From NCBI RefSeq assembly GCF_900016645.1, contig NZ_CDGJ01000052.1: a stretch of DNA of 64,000 bases, one strand, 5' to 3'. Of the stretch, positions 31,948-39,731 are shown piece after piece. The DNA comes from Acididesulfobacillus acetoxydans. Lineage in GTDB: Bacteria; Bacillota; Desulfitobacteriia; Desulfitobacteriales; Desulfitobacteriaceae. The translations under genes and the position numbers were made by a program. Under the pieces are notes generated by a model that searched no databases, was not told the origin of the DNA, and saw only the letters and a program-made list of their open reading frames with translations. Numbering within the stretch: the first letter of the stretch is position 1; the number at the start of each line of letters is the position of its first letter.

Positions 31948-32835
31948 TTACGGCCCGCTCTGAGGGTCTCCGGATGCACTGAAATCCTGGGGCACCGGGA
32001 CACGGACTCCCTCGCGCAGAAACGCCCGGTGGATTCTCCGCCTCAATTCCCTTTCCAGTTCCCATTGGGCATTGGCCTTCGTGTAAGCCACTGCGCGCAA
32101 AACCGCATTGCGTTCACCGAATTGAATCACACCCTGAACGCTGGGAGCCTCGACAATGTTAGCGGAATATTCCCGGCCCACCTCCGTACAGACCGAATCC
32201 ATAACTTCCAGAGCGTGATCCAGATCCTGATCATAGGGAACATGGATATCCACTAGAGCCCGCATTCTACCGCGGTTAAAATTCGTCACACCGCTGATGC
32301 TTCCGTTAGGCAGGATATGGAGTTCCCCGCCCCAATCGCGCAGCCTGGTCGTCCTCAGTCCAATCTCTTCCACAACCCCGGAAAATGTTCCGGTTGTAAT
32401 ATATTCACCGACGGCAAACTGGTCCTCAAAAAGGATGAAAAAGCCGCCGATAATGTCTTTGACCAGGCTCTGCGAACCGAAACCCAAAGCCACTCCCAAG
32501 ACGCCCGCCGAGGCCAGGAGTGTCCCCGTGTTAAAGTGAAAAACCCACTGTAAGATATTCACCAGCACGCTGAATGTAATAACATAAAAAACGATGCTGC
32601 GCAAGAGTGGAAAGAGCGTATTGGCTTTTCTCTCATCCAGCAGCACTTTCCTTTTTCTCTGGACCAGCACCCTTCTCAGGAAATAGACAATGAGAACGTA
32701 GAGGACTCTGGCCGCCAGCAAAACTTCCGCGATATAGATGAGCCCGTCGATACTCGCTGCCGCCACTTGACGCCAATCAAAACCCAGCCACTGTGTCCAC
32801 CCCAAAAACTTCTCCTCCCCCGTCATTTCCGCCAT
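31948..32835 (-). CDS. MscS-type mechanosensitive channel
   Basis: About 295 residues. Three membrane helices (about 22-45, 70-92, 100-125), the last with the glycine/alanine-rich pore pattern ASAGVLGVALGFGSQSLVKD typical of MscS, then the beta domain (GVVEEIGLRTTRLRDWGG, and LPNGSISGVTNF) and a C-terminal alpha/beta domain. It releases solutes on hypo-osmotic shock. The start is one of three close codons (TTG 32844, GTG 32838, ATG 32835). Confidence 0.92.
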   Translation of the reverse strand: MAEMTGEEKFLGWTQWLGFDWRQVAAASIDGLIYIAEVLLAARVLYVLIVYFLRRVLVQRKRKVLLDERKANTLFPLLRSIVFYVITFSVLVNILQWVFHFNTGTLLASAGVLGVALGFGSQSLVKDIIGGFFILFEDQFAVGEYITTGTFSGVVEEIGLRTTRLRDWGGELHILPNGSISGVTNFNRGRMRALVDIHVPYDQDLDHALEVMDSVCTEVGREYSANIVEAPSVQGVIQFGERNAVLRAVAYTKANAQWELERELRRRIHRAFLREGVRVPVPQDFSASGDPQSGP

Positions 32836-32881
32836 CACTATCAAGTATCCTTTAAGCCCTTTCGCACCAAGTTTTTCCTCA

Positions 32882-33619
32882 TCACCGGCCCAGAATATTC
32901 GTCCACTGGGCGAGCCCCGGCGCCTTGGAAAACCACTGTAAAGAAAACATCCTATCCAGTCCCTGAAAAATCCTCACCAGCAAGGGGTAAAAATATGAGT
33001 TTTTCATGACCGCCACCTCCGGACCCGCGCCGAGCGTGAGAAACGGCGACAACAACCCCGCAAGCACCGCCAGGACAACAGCGGCCGTCAGACCTCCCAG
33101 AATCAGGCCCGCCCCGTGATTCAGCGTTCCCCCCAAAGGGAGGAGGGGAAGGAGCAAACCGGCACCCAGGTGAACGAGAAGCACCACAGCGTAAAAAACG
33201 AGCCCGAACGCCATGAGCCGCAACAGATTGTCGGTAATGACCGTGGACAAATTCTGAGCGGCCTGTACTAAAACCCCCCGGCTCACAGACTGCAGGGATG
33301 ACAGACCGGTAGTCCCCGGAAAAGACTTGAACAAGGCGGAAAAGCCCCCCAGAATTTTCGGTAGTACTCCCCCGTCCGGAGTCTGGGCTTGACTCTGAAT
33401 TTGGGACCAGACGACCCTATATACGAAAGGCTCTAACCAATTATGCACAGGAAAATACCGTTCTATCCAGGCTAAAACGGCTTGATAGCGGAACGATGCA
33501 ATCAGGAAACCGAGTAAAGTACCGATGAGATTGACGGCCCCGCCCAGAAGCCCCTGCCGGTAGCCTTTGAGGGCACCCAGCAGAATGAGCCCGATTATCA
33601 GTACGTCGATGATGTTCAT
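32882..33619 (-). CDS. CvpA-family membrane protein
   Basis: A 245-residue protein with four to five membrane segments. The N-terminal NIIDVLIIGLILLGALKGYR and GAVNLIGTLLGFLIA match the CvpA family (colicin V production protein-like). Compared with the basic family it has an enlarged extracytoplasmic loop (about 75-140). Function in Firmicutes is not established. ATG behind GGAGGG. It is the first gene of a leftward run that continues with mscS. Confidence 0.85.
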   Translation of the reverse strand: MNIIDVLIIGLILLGALKGYRQGLLGGAVNLIGTLLGFLIASFRYQAVLAWIERYFPVHNWLEPFVYRVVWSQIQSQAQTPDGGVLPKILGGFSALFKSFPGTTGLSSLQSVSRGVLVQAAQNLSTVITDNLLRLMAFGLVFYAVVLLVHLGAGLLLPLLPLGGTLNHGAGLILGGLTAAVVLAVLAGLLSPFLTLGAGPEVAVMKNSYFYPLLVRIFQGLDRMFSLQWFSKAPGLAQWTNILGR

Positions 33620-33732
33620 TTTCAGATTTTACCCTCCTTTCCGTTCTGATTCGTTCCCCAAGACCCGAAATCCTGCTTCCCACGTCCAAAGCTCCAAATT
33701 TGTCCTCACCGCGTCCCGGCAGCCGCAAAACC

Positions 33733-33763
33733 AAAGCCTCCCCAAAGGCCCGAGGAGGCTTTT
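33733..33763. terminator. Hairpin downstream of tRNA-Sec
   Basis: AAAGCCTCC and GGAGGCTTT arms with a 12-nt loop. On the minus strand it would end the tRNA-Sec transcript; the T run is better on the plus strand (TTTT), so direction is uncertain. Confidence 0.5.
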
Positions 33764-33928
33764 GCGCCGGAGCCGTAGGCCGTCTGCCTCGGCCTGACGC
33801 CAACGCTCTAACATTCTTAAAGACGAATTCTTCGCCGGGTAATAATTCAGGCAACTGTCACAGCGGGTGCTCAGAAAAAATCACAAAGACCCCTGCGGGC
33901 GAAACGGAACCGGCGTAAGCGAGAAAAT

Positions 33929-34026
33929 TGGCGGGGATGCGTGCGGATCGAACACACCTCGGAACGTTCTGCGTCCCGACACGCGGATTTGAAGTCCGGG
34001 GGCAGCACCAGCCACCATCCATCCCC
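33929..34026 (-). tRNA. selC: tRNA-Sec (anticodon TCA)
   Basis: A 98-nt selenocysteine tRNA including encoded CCA. Recognisable parts: TGGTGGCTGGTGCTGCC in the D arm region, anticodon stem CCGGA/TCCG with loop CTTCAAA (anticodon TCA, reads UGA), an extended variable arm (GTCGGGACGCAGAACGTTCC region) and T arm GTGTGTTCGATCCGCAC. Works with SelB, encoded 11 kb away, so the organism makes selenoproteins. selA and selD are not in the window. Confidence 0.93.
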
Positions 34027-34063
34027 AAAAAGCAAAAAAACCATGCGCCTACTGCACTTCAGT

Positions 34064-34092
34064 AGTGTAGCATACTTTTTTCAACTTTTAAA
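34064..34092 (-). promoter_or_regulatory. Probable selC promoter
   Basis: TTTAAA (34087-34092), 17-bp spacer, TACACT (34064-34069) on the minus strand, 37 bp before tRNA-Sec. Confidence 0.45.
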
Positions 34093-34232
34093 GTCTGCGC
34101 GCTGACTCAGGGACATCTTCTTGCGCAGCTTTCCCCAACCCCCAACCTGCCCGCAACGGGAGTATACCCCGGCATCCTTTGGGGAAAGATACGAAGACGA
34201 CCTGATTGCTCTTAAGAAAGGCGGTTTGTCCA

Positions 34233-35261
34233 GTGTCACCAGAAACCTCCGCTGCCGATACGGATTTCCCGACCGCGGTCGATCCGGCCCCCTTAACTTC
34301 CCCTTCGCTTCTTTCCACTCCCGAATGGGAGCTCTTCCGCAAACATCTTCATGACAGCCTGGTTCATTTGGAATCTTCCCTCGGCCCCTCCGTTTCCCTG
34401 CTCCAAACCTCGAACGGGAAACAGTTGCGGCCTCTTTTGGTTTTTTCCGCCGCCGCTCTTTTCTCCCCCCCGCGGGAGGAGACTGTTCAAGCCGCCGTCG
34501 CCGCCGAACTGATCCACTTAGCCTCCCTGGTCCATGACGATGTCATCGACCAGGCCCCCCTGCGGCGGGGACAACCCAGTATCAATGCCGCTCAGGGAAA
34601 TCAGACCGCCGTGCTGGCAGGCGACAGTTTGTTTGCCGAAGCCTTCCGGGTGCTGTCCGCGCCCGGGCTTATCCCGGTTATGCCTTATTTTGTCGCAGCC
34701 ATTCAGGCGATGTGCGCCGGCGAAATAAGGCAGGGGCAAAGCCAATTTGCCCTGGACCGTTCTCGCCGTGATTACCTGCACCGCAGCGGCCAAAAAACCG
34801 GCTCCCTGATCGAAGCCTGCTGCCGCGCCGGCGCAACCATAGCGGGGGCAGACAAAACCGATGTCAACCGGCTCGGTAAATTCGGCCGCTTCTTGGGAAT
34901 TGGATTTCAGGTCGTCGACGATGTCTTGGACTTCACCGGCCAAGAGAAAGAACTGGGCAAACCGACCGGGAATGACTTCCGCCAAGGTAACCTCACCTTA
35001 CCCATCATCTACCTGCTGCAAGACCCAACTTATGGCACCTGGTTCAGGGAAACCCTTGAGAAGAAAACCTGGCCCCCGACCCTGGCTTTTCAGACTTATA
35101 AGGCCCTGGAACAGAGCGGCGCTCTCGAGCGCAGCCGAGACACTGCCGAAGCCTATATAGCCAAGGCCAAAAAAGTCCTCTCCCCCTTTCCGCCCTCGGC
35201 AGCCCTGGATCTTCTTTCCGAAATTACTCAGGGAATCTTAGACCGGCTGCCTGCCTCCTAA
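34233..35261 (+). CDS. Polyprenyl diphosphate synthase (trans-isoprenyl synthase)
   Basis: About 342 residues of the trans-prenyltransferase family, condensing isopentenyl diphosphate onto allylic diphosphates. The first Asp-rich motif is HDDVIDQAPLRRG, the second is QVVDDVLDFTG, with GKQLRP substrate Lys/Arg before them. The spacing (no insertion in the first motif) fits medium/long-chain synthases such as heptaprenyl or octaprenyl enzymes; chain length cannot be fixed. GTG at 34233 follows GGCGG by 8 nt. It lies on the lagging strand, near a YtpB-like terpene synthase that uses C35 substrate in B. subtilis. Confidence 0.92.
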   Translation: MSPETSAADTDFPTAVDPAPLTSPSLLSTPEWELFRKHLHDSLVHLESSLGPSVSLLQTSNGKQLRPLLVFSAAALFSPPREETVQAAVAAELIHLASLVHDDVIDQAPLRRGQPSINAAQGNQTAVLAGDSLFAEAFRVLSAPGLIPVMPYFVAAIQAMCAGEIRQGQSQFALDRSRRDYLHRSGQKTGSLIEACCRAGATIAGADKTDVNRLGKFGRFLGIGFQVVDDVLDFTGQEKELGKPTGNDFRQGNLTLPIIYLLQDPTYGTWFRETLEKKTWPPTLAFQTYKALEQSGALERSRDTAEAYIAKAKKVLSPFPPSAALDLLSEITQGILDRLPAS

Positions 35262-35386
35262 GAGACCGGCCTCCCGCGCCCAAAGCCATTATACTTAAAA
35301 AGGCTTCTAAATACTGAATCTTCCCCATAGCTAAAGCCGGCCAAAGCCAGGGGCATGCGGCTGAGCCTCTTGGTCAATTAAACCGG

Positions 35387-35713
35387 TCAGAGGGTTGGGG
35401 GAACGTTAGCCCGGTCGTAAAATACCACTCCCACCCGATCAATATGGCTTTTTAGTTCCTGATGAGTCAAATGAGAGTAATCGACAATATCAAAAAAATA
35501 CGGCAAAGGGCTTTCATCCTCAAGCCTGGCATGCAACCTTGACACCGTGGAAAAGGTAACGTTGTCACCCCACACGGCAATGTCGACATCAGAACCGGGT
35601 TTATGGCTTCCTTTGGCACGGGAACCAAAAATAGCCGCTTTTTCGATCTCTGCAAAGGGTTGCAGCGCCTTAACGATATAGGCTATATCTTCCTGACGAA
35701 GTCCAAAATTCAT
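35387..35713 (-). CDS. MNT-type nucleotidyltransferase (minimal, toxin-antitoxin partner)
   Basis: A 108-residue minimal nucleotidyltransferase. The polymerase-beta-like signature is FGSRAKGSHKPGSDVDIAVWG, with GSxAKG and the DxD metal pair. Overlaps the HEPN gene by 4 bp (ATGA). In MNT/HEPN modules the MNT protein is the antitoxin, in some cases adenylylating the HEPN RNase. Whether this pair is a toxin-antitoxin or a housekeeping two-subunit enzyme cannot be told from sequence. Confidence 0.9.
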   Translation of the reverse strand: MNFGLRQEDIAYIVKALQPFAEIEKAAIFGSRAKGSHKPGSDVDIAVWGDNVTFSTVSRLHARLEDESPLPYFFDIVDYSHLTHQELKSHIDRVGVVFYDRANVPPTL

Positions 35714-36111
35714 TTCGCACCCTCTAAATATTCATACAATTCCCGGAGCATACCAAAATAATGTTCACGAATCAGACGTTCCGCTTCATCCGCCAATCCT
35801 TCATCATAGGTATGTGCCATGAGATTTCTCTTCTCCAAAGCATCGAGCCAAACATGTCCGTCAGACACTAATTGCATCTGAAAGCCGGTCTGGATGGCCA
35901 TGCGGGGACTTCTAACCATAAAACCCTGGTCTTCCAAATAATCCTTCATCGTCTTCCACGCAAGTTCAAACGTATACTCAAAACACTGAATCAGGCCCTG
36001 CTTCTCAAACTTGTTGAGCTCCGGCTTCTCCACGAATTCTGTCAACTGCTGCAGAGCCTTGGAGAAGTTCGCCAACCTTTGCCGCCAGCGTATATCCTCC
36101 GCATTTTCCAT
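35710..36111 (-). CDS. HEPN-domain protein (HI0074-like, MNT partner)
   Basis: A 133-residue four-helix HEPN protein of the nucleotidyltransferase-substrate-binding (HI0074) family. Diagnostic: RWRQRLANFSKALQQLTEFV, then FEKQGLIQCFEYTFELAWKT, and RNLMAHTYD, which carries an R-x4-H motif like that of HEPN ribonucleases. The gene is upstream of and overlaps the MNT gene. ATG behind GGGGG. Moderately A/T-rich, with no promoter evident. Confidence 0.9.
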   Translation of the reverse strand: MENAEDIRWRQRLANFSKALQQLTEFVEKPELNKFEKQGLIQCFEYTFELAWKTMKDYLEDQGFMVRSPRMAIQTGFQMQLVSDGHVWLDALEKRNLMAHTYDEGLADEAERLIREHYFGMLRELYEYLEGAK

Positions 36112-36221
36112 TAAGTCTAACCCCCAGATTCATGCGCCAGTGCCCTTCCTATAAATACCATATCACATTTGTCGGCCTCAGGCAACGGGCGCTGTCCCGC
36201 AAATAAGGGGCAACAACGGGA

Positions 36222-37271
36222 TCAAATAATCCGCTTTCGTCGTAAGAGCCGGCTGATTATGAAAAGCAAACGCGCAAAACCCCCGGCTTGAGCCAATAAG
36301 CGCGCAGTGACCGCCCTGTTTTTCCCTTGGGAAGCTTTAGGATCCGAAAGATACATAGCCGCAAGTCCCTCGAGAACGAGGATGTGGAAGCGTGGATAAC
36401 TAAGGAAACGGACCTGCTCCCGGGACCTTCGGTAAAAAAGACAGAGCCGTTGACCCAGCTCGCCGTCATCGGCGTAATTCTGAACGAAATTCAGATCGCC
36501 GTGCTCCAAATCCTCCTGCCTGTCAATAAAATAGTCCAGTAAAATATGAAATCCCTGAATCCAGGGAAAGTAAGCCTCCTCCCCTTGAGCGGCCGGAATA
36601 CCACCCTTTGCCAAAGCCGCAAAATAGAATATTCCCAGGGTGGAACCTGTGGCGGCTTCGATTTCCCAAGGATACAGCCCGGGCCACTTCCCGGCAAGCG
36701 AACCGATCCATTGAGACAAGGCCTGTTCGCGCTCTCGCGGGGAGATATGCTTATAAGTTTGCAATTGAGAATAGAGGGCCGCCCATTGCCTCATCGCGGA
36801 CAGCAAAGGGCCCGGGACGGAATCCCCCAAGCGGTCCCTGCAGGTCTCAACCAGGGTTTTCAGATATCCCCCGTCATCATGATAAGGATAGTTCGCATAG
36901 TAGTCGGAAAGCGAAACACCGGAATTAAGCGCTTCATCCAGCGCCAGATGAAGTTGTCTGAAAGCCTGAGCTTCTTTTACTCCCGCCCGGTCGCACAAAT
37001 TATCCAAGTAGTCGCTGATCGTTTGATAAGCGACAATGAACCCTACCAGGTCCCGCCGCCGAGCGGCAGTGAGCCCCGGGTGAAGCGCGTAAACCGCGCC
37101 GCCCTGAGCATGGAAACGTTTTTCCGTCAAACTTGCCAGAGCGAGGTCCCTCAGTTCTTGGCAGGAAATTTCCATTGCCAGCTTCTTCCAGCCTTCCAAC
37201 TCCCGGTCGACCAGCGGAAAAACCCCGCGCACGAACTCGTAAATTGAGGCGAGTTTAAAAAACACAACCAA
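36222..37271 (-). CDS. ytpB: YtpB-like (DUF2600) tetraprenyl-beta-curcumene synthase homologue
   Basis: A 349-residue protein of the DUF2600/YtpB family, which in B. subtilis cyclises heptaprenyl diphosphate to the C35 terpene tetraprenyl-beta-curcumene. The metal-binding-like motif TISDYLDNLCDR and the later LLDYFIDRQED are visible, both Asp-rich. The protein is wholly helical and close to normal length. A polyprenyl synthase gene lies 1 kb away on the other strand. The start may be TTG at 37271 or GTG at 37265, both after GGAGATG. Product identity is inferred. Confidence 0.87.
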   Translation of the reverse strand: MVVFFKLASIYEFVRGVFPLVDRELEGWKKLAMEISCQELRDLALASLTEKRFHAQGGAVYALHPGLTAARRRDLVGFIVAYQTISDYLDNLCDRAGVKEAQAFRQLHLALDEALNSGVSLSDYYANYPYHDDGGYLKTLVETCRDRLGDSVPGPLLSAMRQWAALYSQLQTYKHISPREREQALSQWIGSLAGKWPGLYPWEIEAATGSTLGIFYFAALAKGGIPAAQGEEAYFPWIQGFHILLDYFIDRQEDLEHGDLNFVQNYADDGELGQRLCLFYRRSREQVRFLSYPRFHILVLEGLAAMYLSDPKASQGKNRAVTARLLAQAGGFARLLFIISRLLRRKRII

Positions 37272-37402
37272 ACATCTCCTGCTCCCGTCATCCGATTCCC
37301 ACCTTGCGCTTTACTTCTGTCTATACCGGATCTTCATGTATATCTTTGCCGGTTCCGGGACAAAATAAAACCGAATGCTTGGATAAGGAAGGAGGAAAAT
37401 CG

Positions 37403-37534
37403 ATGCCAGCCAATTCGTTTCCCGTCGCCAATCTGACGGAACAGGAAGTTGCGGAAATTAAGTCGCTGGAAAAAGCACTGAATCGAACCAAACCCAATGG
37501 CGAAAAAATCTTAGTCGCTTACAGTAAGGCCTGA
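37403..37534 (+). CDS. Small unknown protein (43 aa)
   Basis: From the ATG at 37403, 7 nt behind AAGGAGGAAA, a 43-residue soluble, helical, mixed-charge protein is read, with NLTEQEVAEIKSLEKALN in its middle. The excellent ribosome-binding site and codon use support a real gene. It is divergent from ytpB. I do not recognise a family; the short helical form resembles many uncharacterised spore-former peptides. Confidence 0.6.
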   Translation: MPANSFPVANLTEQEVAEIKSLEKALNRTKPNGEKILVAYSKA

Positions 37535-37633
37535 TCCGGTCGCAAAGACGGCCGAAAAGTTGACCGAACCGGGAAAAATGTCATCGGGAACCGGCATCCG
37601 GCGAGTGTAAACGCAAATTGTTTCTGAAGATGA

Positions 37634-38071
37634 TCAGCCCTTATTCCGGCGGAAATGGTAGCAGGAACCTTTGAGATAGTCTTCGACATAAGCGCTGAGT
37701 TCCGGCTCCGGTGTGGTTAGGCGTAAAAGGCTGAAGCGCGCTTGAACAAAACCCTTAACACACTCCAACGCAAGATCCATAAGGTGAGTGCAGCCTTGTT
37801 CTTGTCCGACAGCTTTCTGTATTTCTTTGCGCACCCCGTGGGTCAGCTTCAGCCCGACCAGCCCCTGAGCCCTTTTCTCCACCTGAGCGCAGTCGGTATG
37901 CGGGGCCCTGCGCCACTCCGCCGTGGCGGCCGTGACCTCAAAGGTGCCCAGATCGACACTGAAATCCAAGCAAAGTTCATGATGACTGTCCAAAAATACC
38001 CCGCTTACCTGGGCCGATTTGTAATCTTGGCTTTGTACATTGACAATAATGGACCGATTAAACAGATGCAT
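37634..38071 (-). CDS. DUF2889-like protein
   Basis: A 145-residue soluble protein. The central GCTHLMDLALECVKG matches the conserved CTHL-D motif of the DUF2889 family, and the N-terminal FNRSIIVNVQ resembles its opening strand. No function is known for the family. ATG at 38071 behind GGATGGAG. It stands alone, with a 16-bp repeat array and a terminator upstream. Confidence 0.65.
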   Translation of the reverse strand: MHLFNRSIIVNVQSQDYKSAQVSGVFLDSHHELCLDFSVDLGTFEVTAATAEWRRAPHTDCAQVEKRAQGLVGLKLTHGVRKEIQKAVGQEQGCTHLMDLALECVKGFVQARFSLLRLTTPEPELSAYVEDYLKGSCYHFRRNKG

Positions 38072-38097
38072 TCTCTACTCCATCCTTTTCCCATATG

Positions 38098-38130
38098 GAT
38101 TAAAGCAGGAGGGCCATGTCCGCCCTCCTG
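38098..38130 (-). terminator. Terminator downstream of the CBS-ACT gene
   Basis: CAGGAGGGC and GCCCTCCTG form a perfect 9-bp stem with a 7-nt loop, followed on the minus strand by CTTTAAT. It closes the leftward liv-CBS transcript before the DUF2889 gene. Confidence 0.65.
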
Positions 38131-38141
38131 TTCGTGTGTTC

Positions 38142-38219
38142 CTCTCCGCGTGTGCTTCTCTCCGTGTATACTCCTCTCCGCGTGTGCTCCTCTCCGCGTA
38201 TACTCAGCTCCGCGTGTTC
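38142..38219. repeat. 16-bp tandem repeats
   Basis: Four full 16-bp units and one partial, based on CTCTCCGCGTGTGCTC. The variable part alternates TGTGCT and TATACT, a 32-bp higher-order unit. Not a multiple of three. Confidence 0.85.
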
Positions 38220-38313
38220 CTCTCTGAAAGTACAACTCTCCCGCAGGAGTAAGAAACCCTGCGCCTGCCGCCTTCCTTGAGAACTTGGCACCGGCTGGGT
38301 TTTGCCGGCCGGG

Positions 38314-38937
38314 TTATCCGATCCGATATCCTTTCGCCATCAAGGCCTGTATGGCCTCGTCCGCCCTGGTCCCGTTCAGGCGCGCCAAGATCTGAACAAT
38401 GTCGCCTGAACGGTGAAACATCGTCAGGCTGGCAATATTAACATCATAGTTCTTGATCGTCTCCGACATGTCGGAAATCACGCCCACCTCATCTTTGGTT
38501 TCCACGACAATACGCTGGCCCGGACTGCGGAAGCCAAGGGCATCCAGAAAAGCGTCAAAAACGTCGGTCTGAGTTATTATTCCGGCCAGTTGTCCGTTCT
38601 CTGTCACCGGCAGGCCGCCGATTTTATGTTCCCTCATCAACAGAGCCGCATCCTCGAGCAGGGTGTCCGGGGTGCAAGTGACGACTTTCTTGACGGCAAC
38701 TTCCCTAATTGCGGTTTTGGCGACCAAATAATTCAGCTCAAAAATACTCAAGGTGGTCGCGGGAGAGGGAGAAATCTCTCTCAAGTCCCCGTCGGTGACC
38801 AACCCGACCACCCTGCCCTTCTCCACGACCGGACAGCGGTTAATCTTTTTCTCTCTCATTAGCGCAATGGTATCCGCGATGGTATCATTGGGGTGAACCA
38901 TTATGACCGGAGTGGACATGAATTGCCTGACATACAT
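38314..38937 (-). CDS. CBS-pair and ACT domain protein (AcuB-like)
   Basis: A 207-residue protein with two CBS motifs (about 1-55 and 75-130; MSTPVIMVHPNDTIADTIAL and TCTPDTLLEDAALLMREHKI) that usually bind adenine nucleotides, and a C-terminal ACT domain (about 140-207; QRIVVETKDEVGVISDMSE) that usually binds amino acids. Resembles AcuB. Placed right after livF, it may sense branched-chain amino acid or energy status; inference. ATG at 38937 follows AAAGGGG; the upstream ATG at 38958 is weaker. Confidence 0.87.
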   Translation of the reverse strand: MYVRQFMSTPVIMVHPNDTIADTIALMREKKINRCPVVEKGRVVGLVTDGDLREISPSPATTLSIFELNYLVAKTAIREVAVKKVVTCTPDTLLEDAALLMREHKIGGLPVTENGQLAGIITQTDVFDAFLDALGFRSPGQRIVVETKDEVGVISDMSETIKNYDVNIASLTMFHRSGDIVQILARLNGTRADEAIQALMAKGYRIG

Positions 38938-39026
38938 GCAAACCGCCCCTTTCTTCATCTCCCCGGCCGGACCGAGTTGCCGGACCGATGGGGGAGAAGG
39001 ATTCCCTCCTTAAGTTCCGCCTGCCG

Positions 39027-39731
39027 CTAGGCGCCTAAATAAGCCTTGCGCACATCCTCACTTGCCGCCAGTTCCTGAGCCATGCCGCCAAGAGTAATTT
39101 TGCCGGTCTCTAAGACATAAGCCCTGGTGGCAACGGACAAGGCCATGCGGGCATTTTGTTCCACCAGAAGAATTGTCGTTCCCTGAGCATTAATGTCTTT
39201 AATAATGTCAAAGATCTGTTTCACCAAAAGGGGAGACAATCCCATCGACGGTTCGTCCAAGAGCATGAGCTGGGGTTTTGACATGAGCGCCCGTCCCATC
39301 GCGAGCATTTGCTGTTCTCCGCCCGAGAGGGTGCCGGCCACCTGCCCCTTGCGTTCCCGCAAGCGCGGAAAAATGGCAAAGATCCGCTCGAGGTCTTTTT
39401 TGATTTCCGGCTTGTCCTTGCGCAGATAGGCCCCCATGTCCAGATTTTCCGACACGGTCATATTGGCAAAAATACGGCGGCCCTCCGGAACCTGCGAAAT
39501 TCCCCGGCCAACAATTTTTTGGGCCGGCATACCCGTTAATTCTTCGCCGTTGAAGCGAATTTTTCCTTGTTTGGGACGCAATAATCCGGAAATAGTTTTA
39601 AGGGATGTGCTTTTCCCGGCCCCGTTGGAACCAATCAGAGTCACGATTTCCCCTTGGTTTACCTGGAAGGAGATTCCTTGCAGCGCGTGAATAGCCCCGT
39701 AATAGACGTGCACATCTTCAATTGCCAGCAA
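39027..39731 (-). CDS. livF: Branched-chain amino acid ABC transporter ATP-binding protein LivF
   Basis: A 234-residue ABC ATPase: Walker A IGSNGAGKST, the LivF-specific RGISQVPEGRRIFANMTV, signature TLSGGEQQMLA, Walker B LMLLDEPSMGL and H-loop region. One of two ATPases powering uptake. TTG start at 39731, directly after the livG stop, with GAGGAGG in front. Last transporter gene of livKHMGF. Confidence 0.95.
   Translation of the reverse strand: MLAIEDVHVYYGAIHALQGISFQVNQGEIVTLIGSNGAGKSTSLKTISGLLRPKQGKIRFNGEELTGMPAQKIVGRGISQVPEGRRIFANMTVSENLDMGAYLRKDKPEIKKDLERIFAIFPRLRERKGQVAGTLSGGEQQMLAMGRALMSKPQLMLLDEPSMGLSPLLVKQIFDIIKDINAQGTTILLVEQNARMALSVATRAYVLETGKITLGGMAQELAASEDVRKAYLGA

Noticed and set aside
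33441..33854. Minus-strand frame overlapping the start of the CvpA gene
   Set aside because: Different frame from CvpA, Arg/Pro-rich, no motif; the CvpA N-terminus is clear.
38100..38291. Minus-strand open frame with EEHTRRG-like repeats
   Set aside because: Produced by the 16-bp tandem repeats and the terminator; the unit is not a multiple of three.
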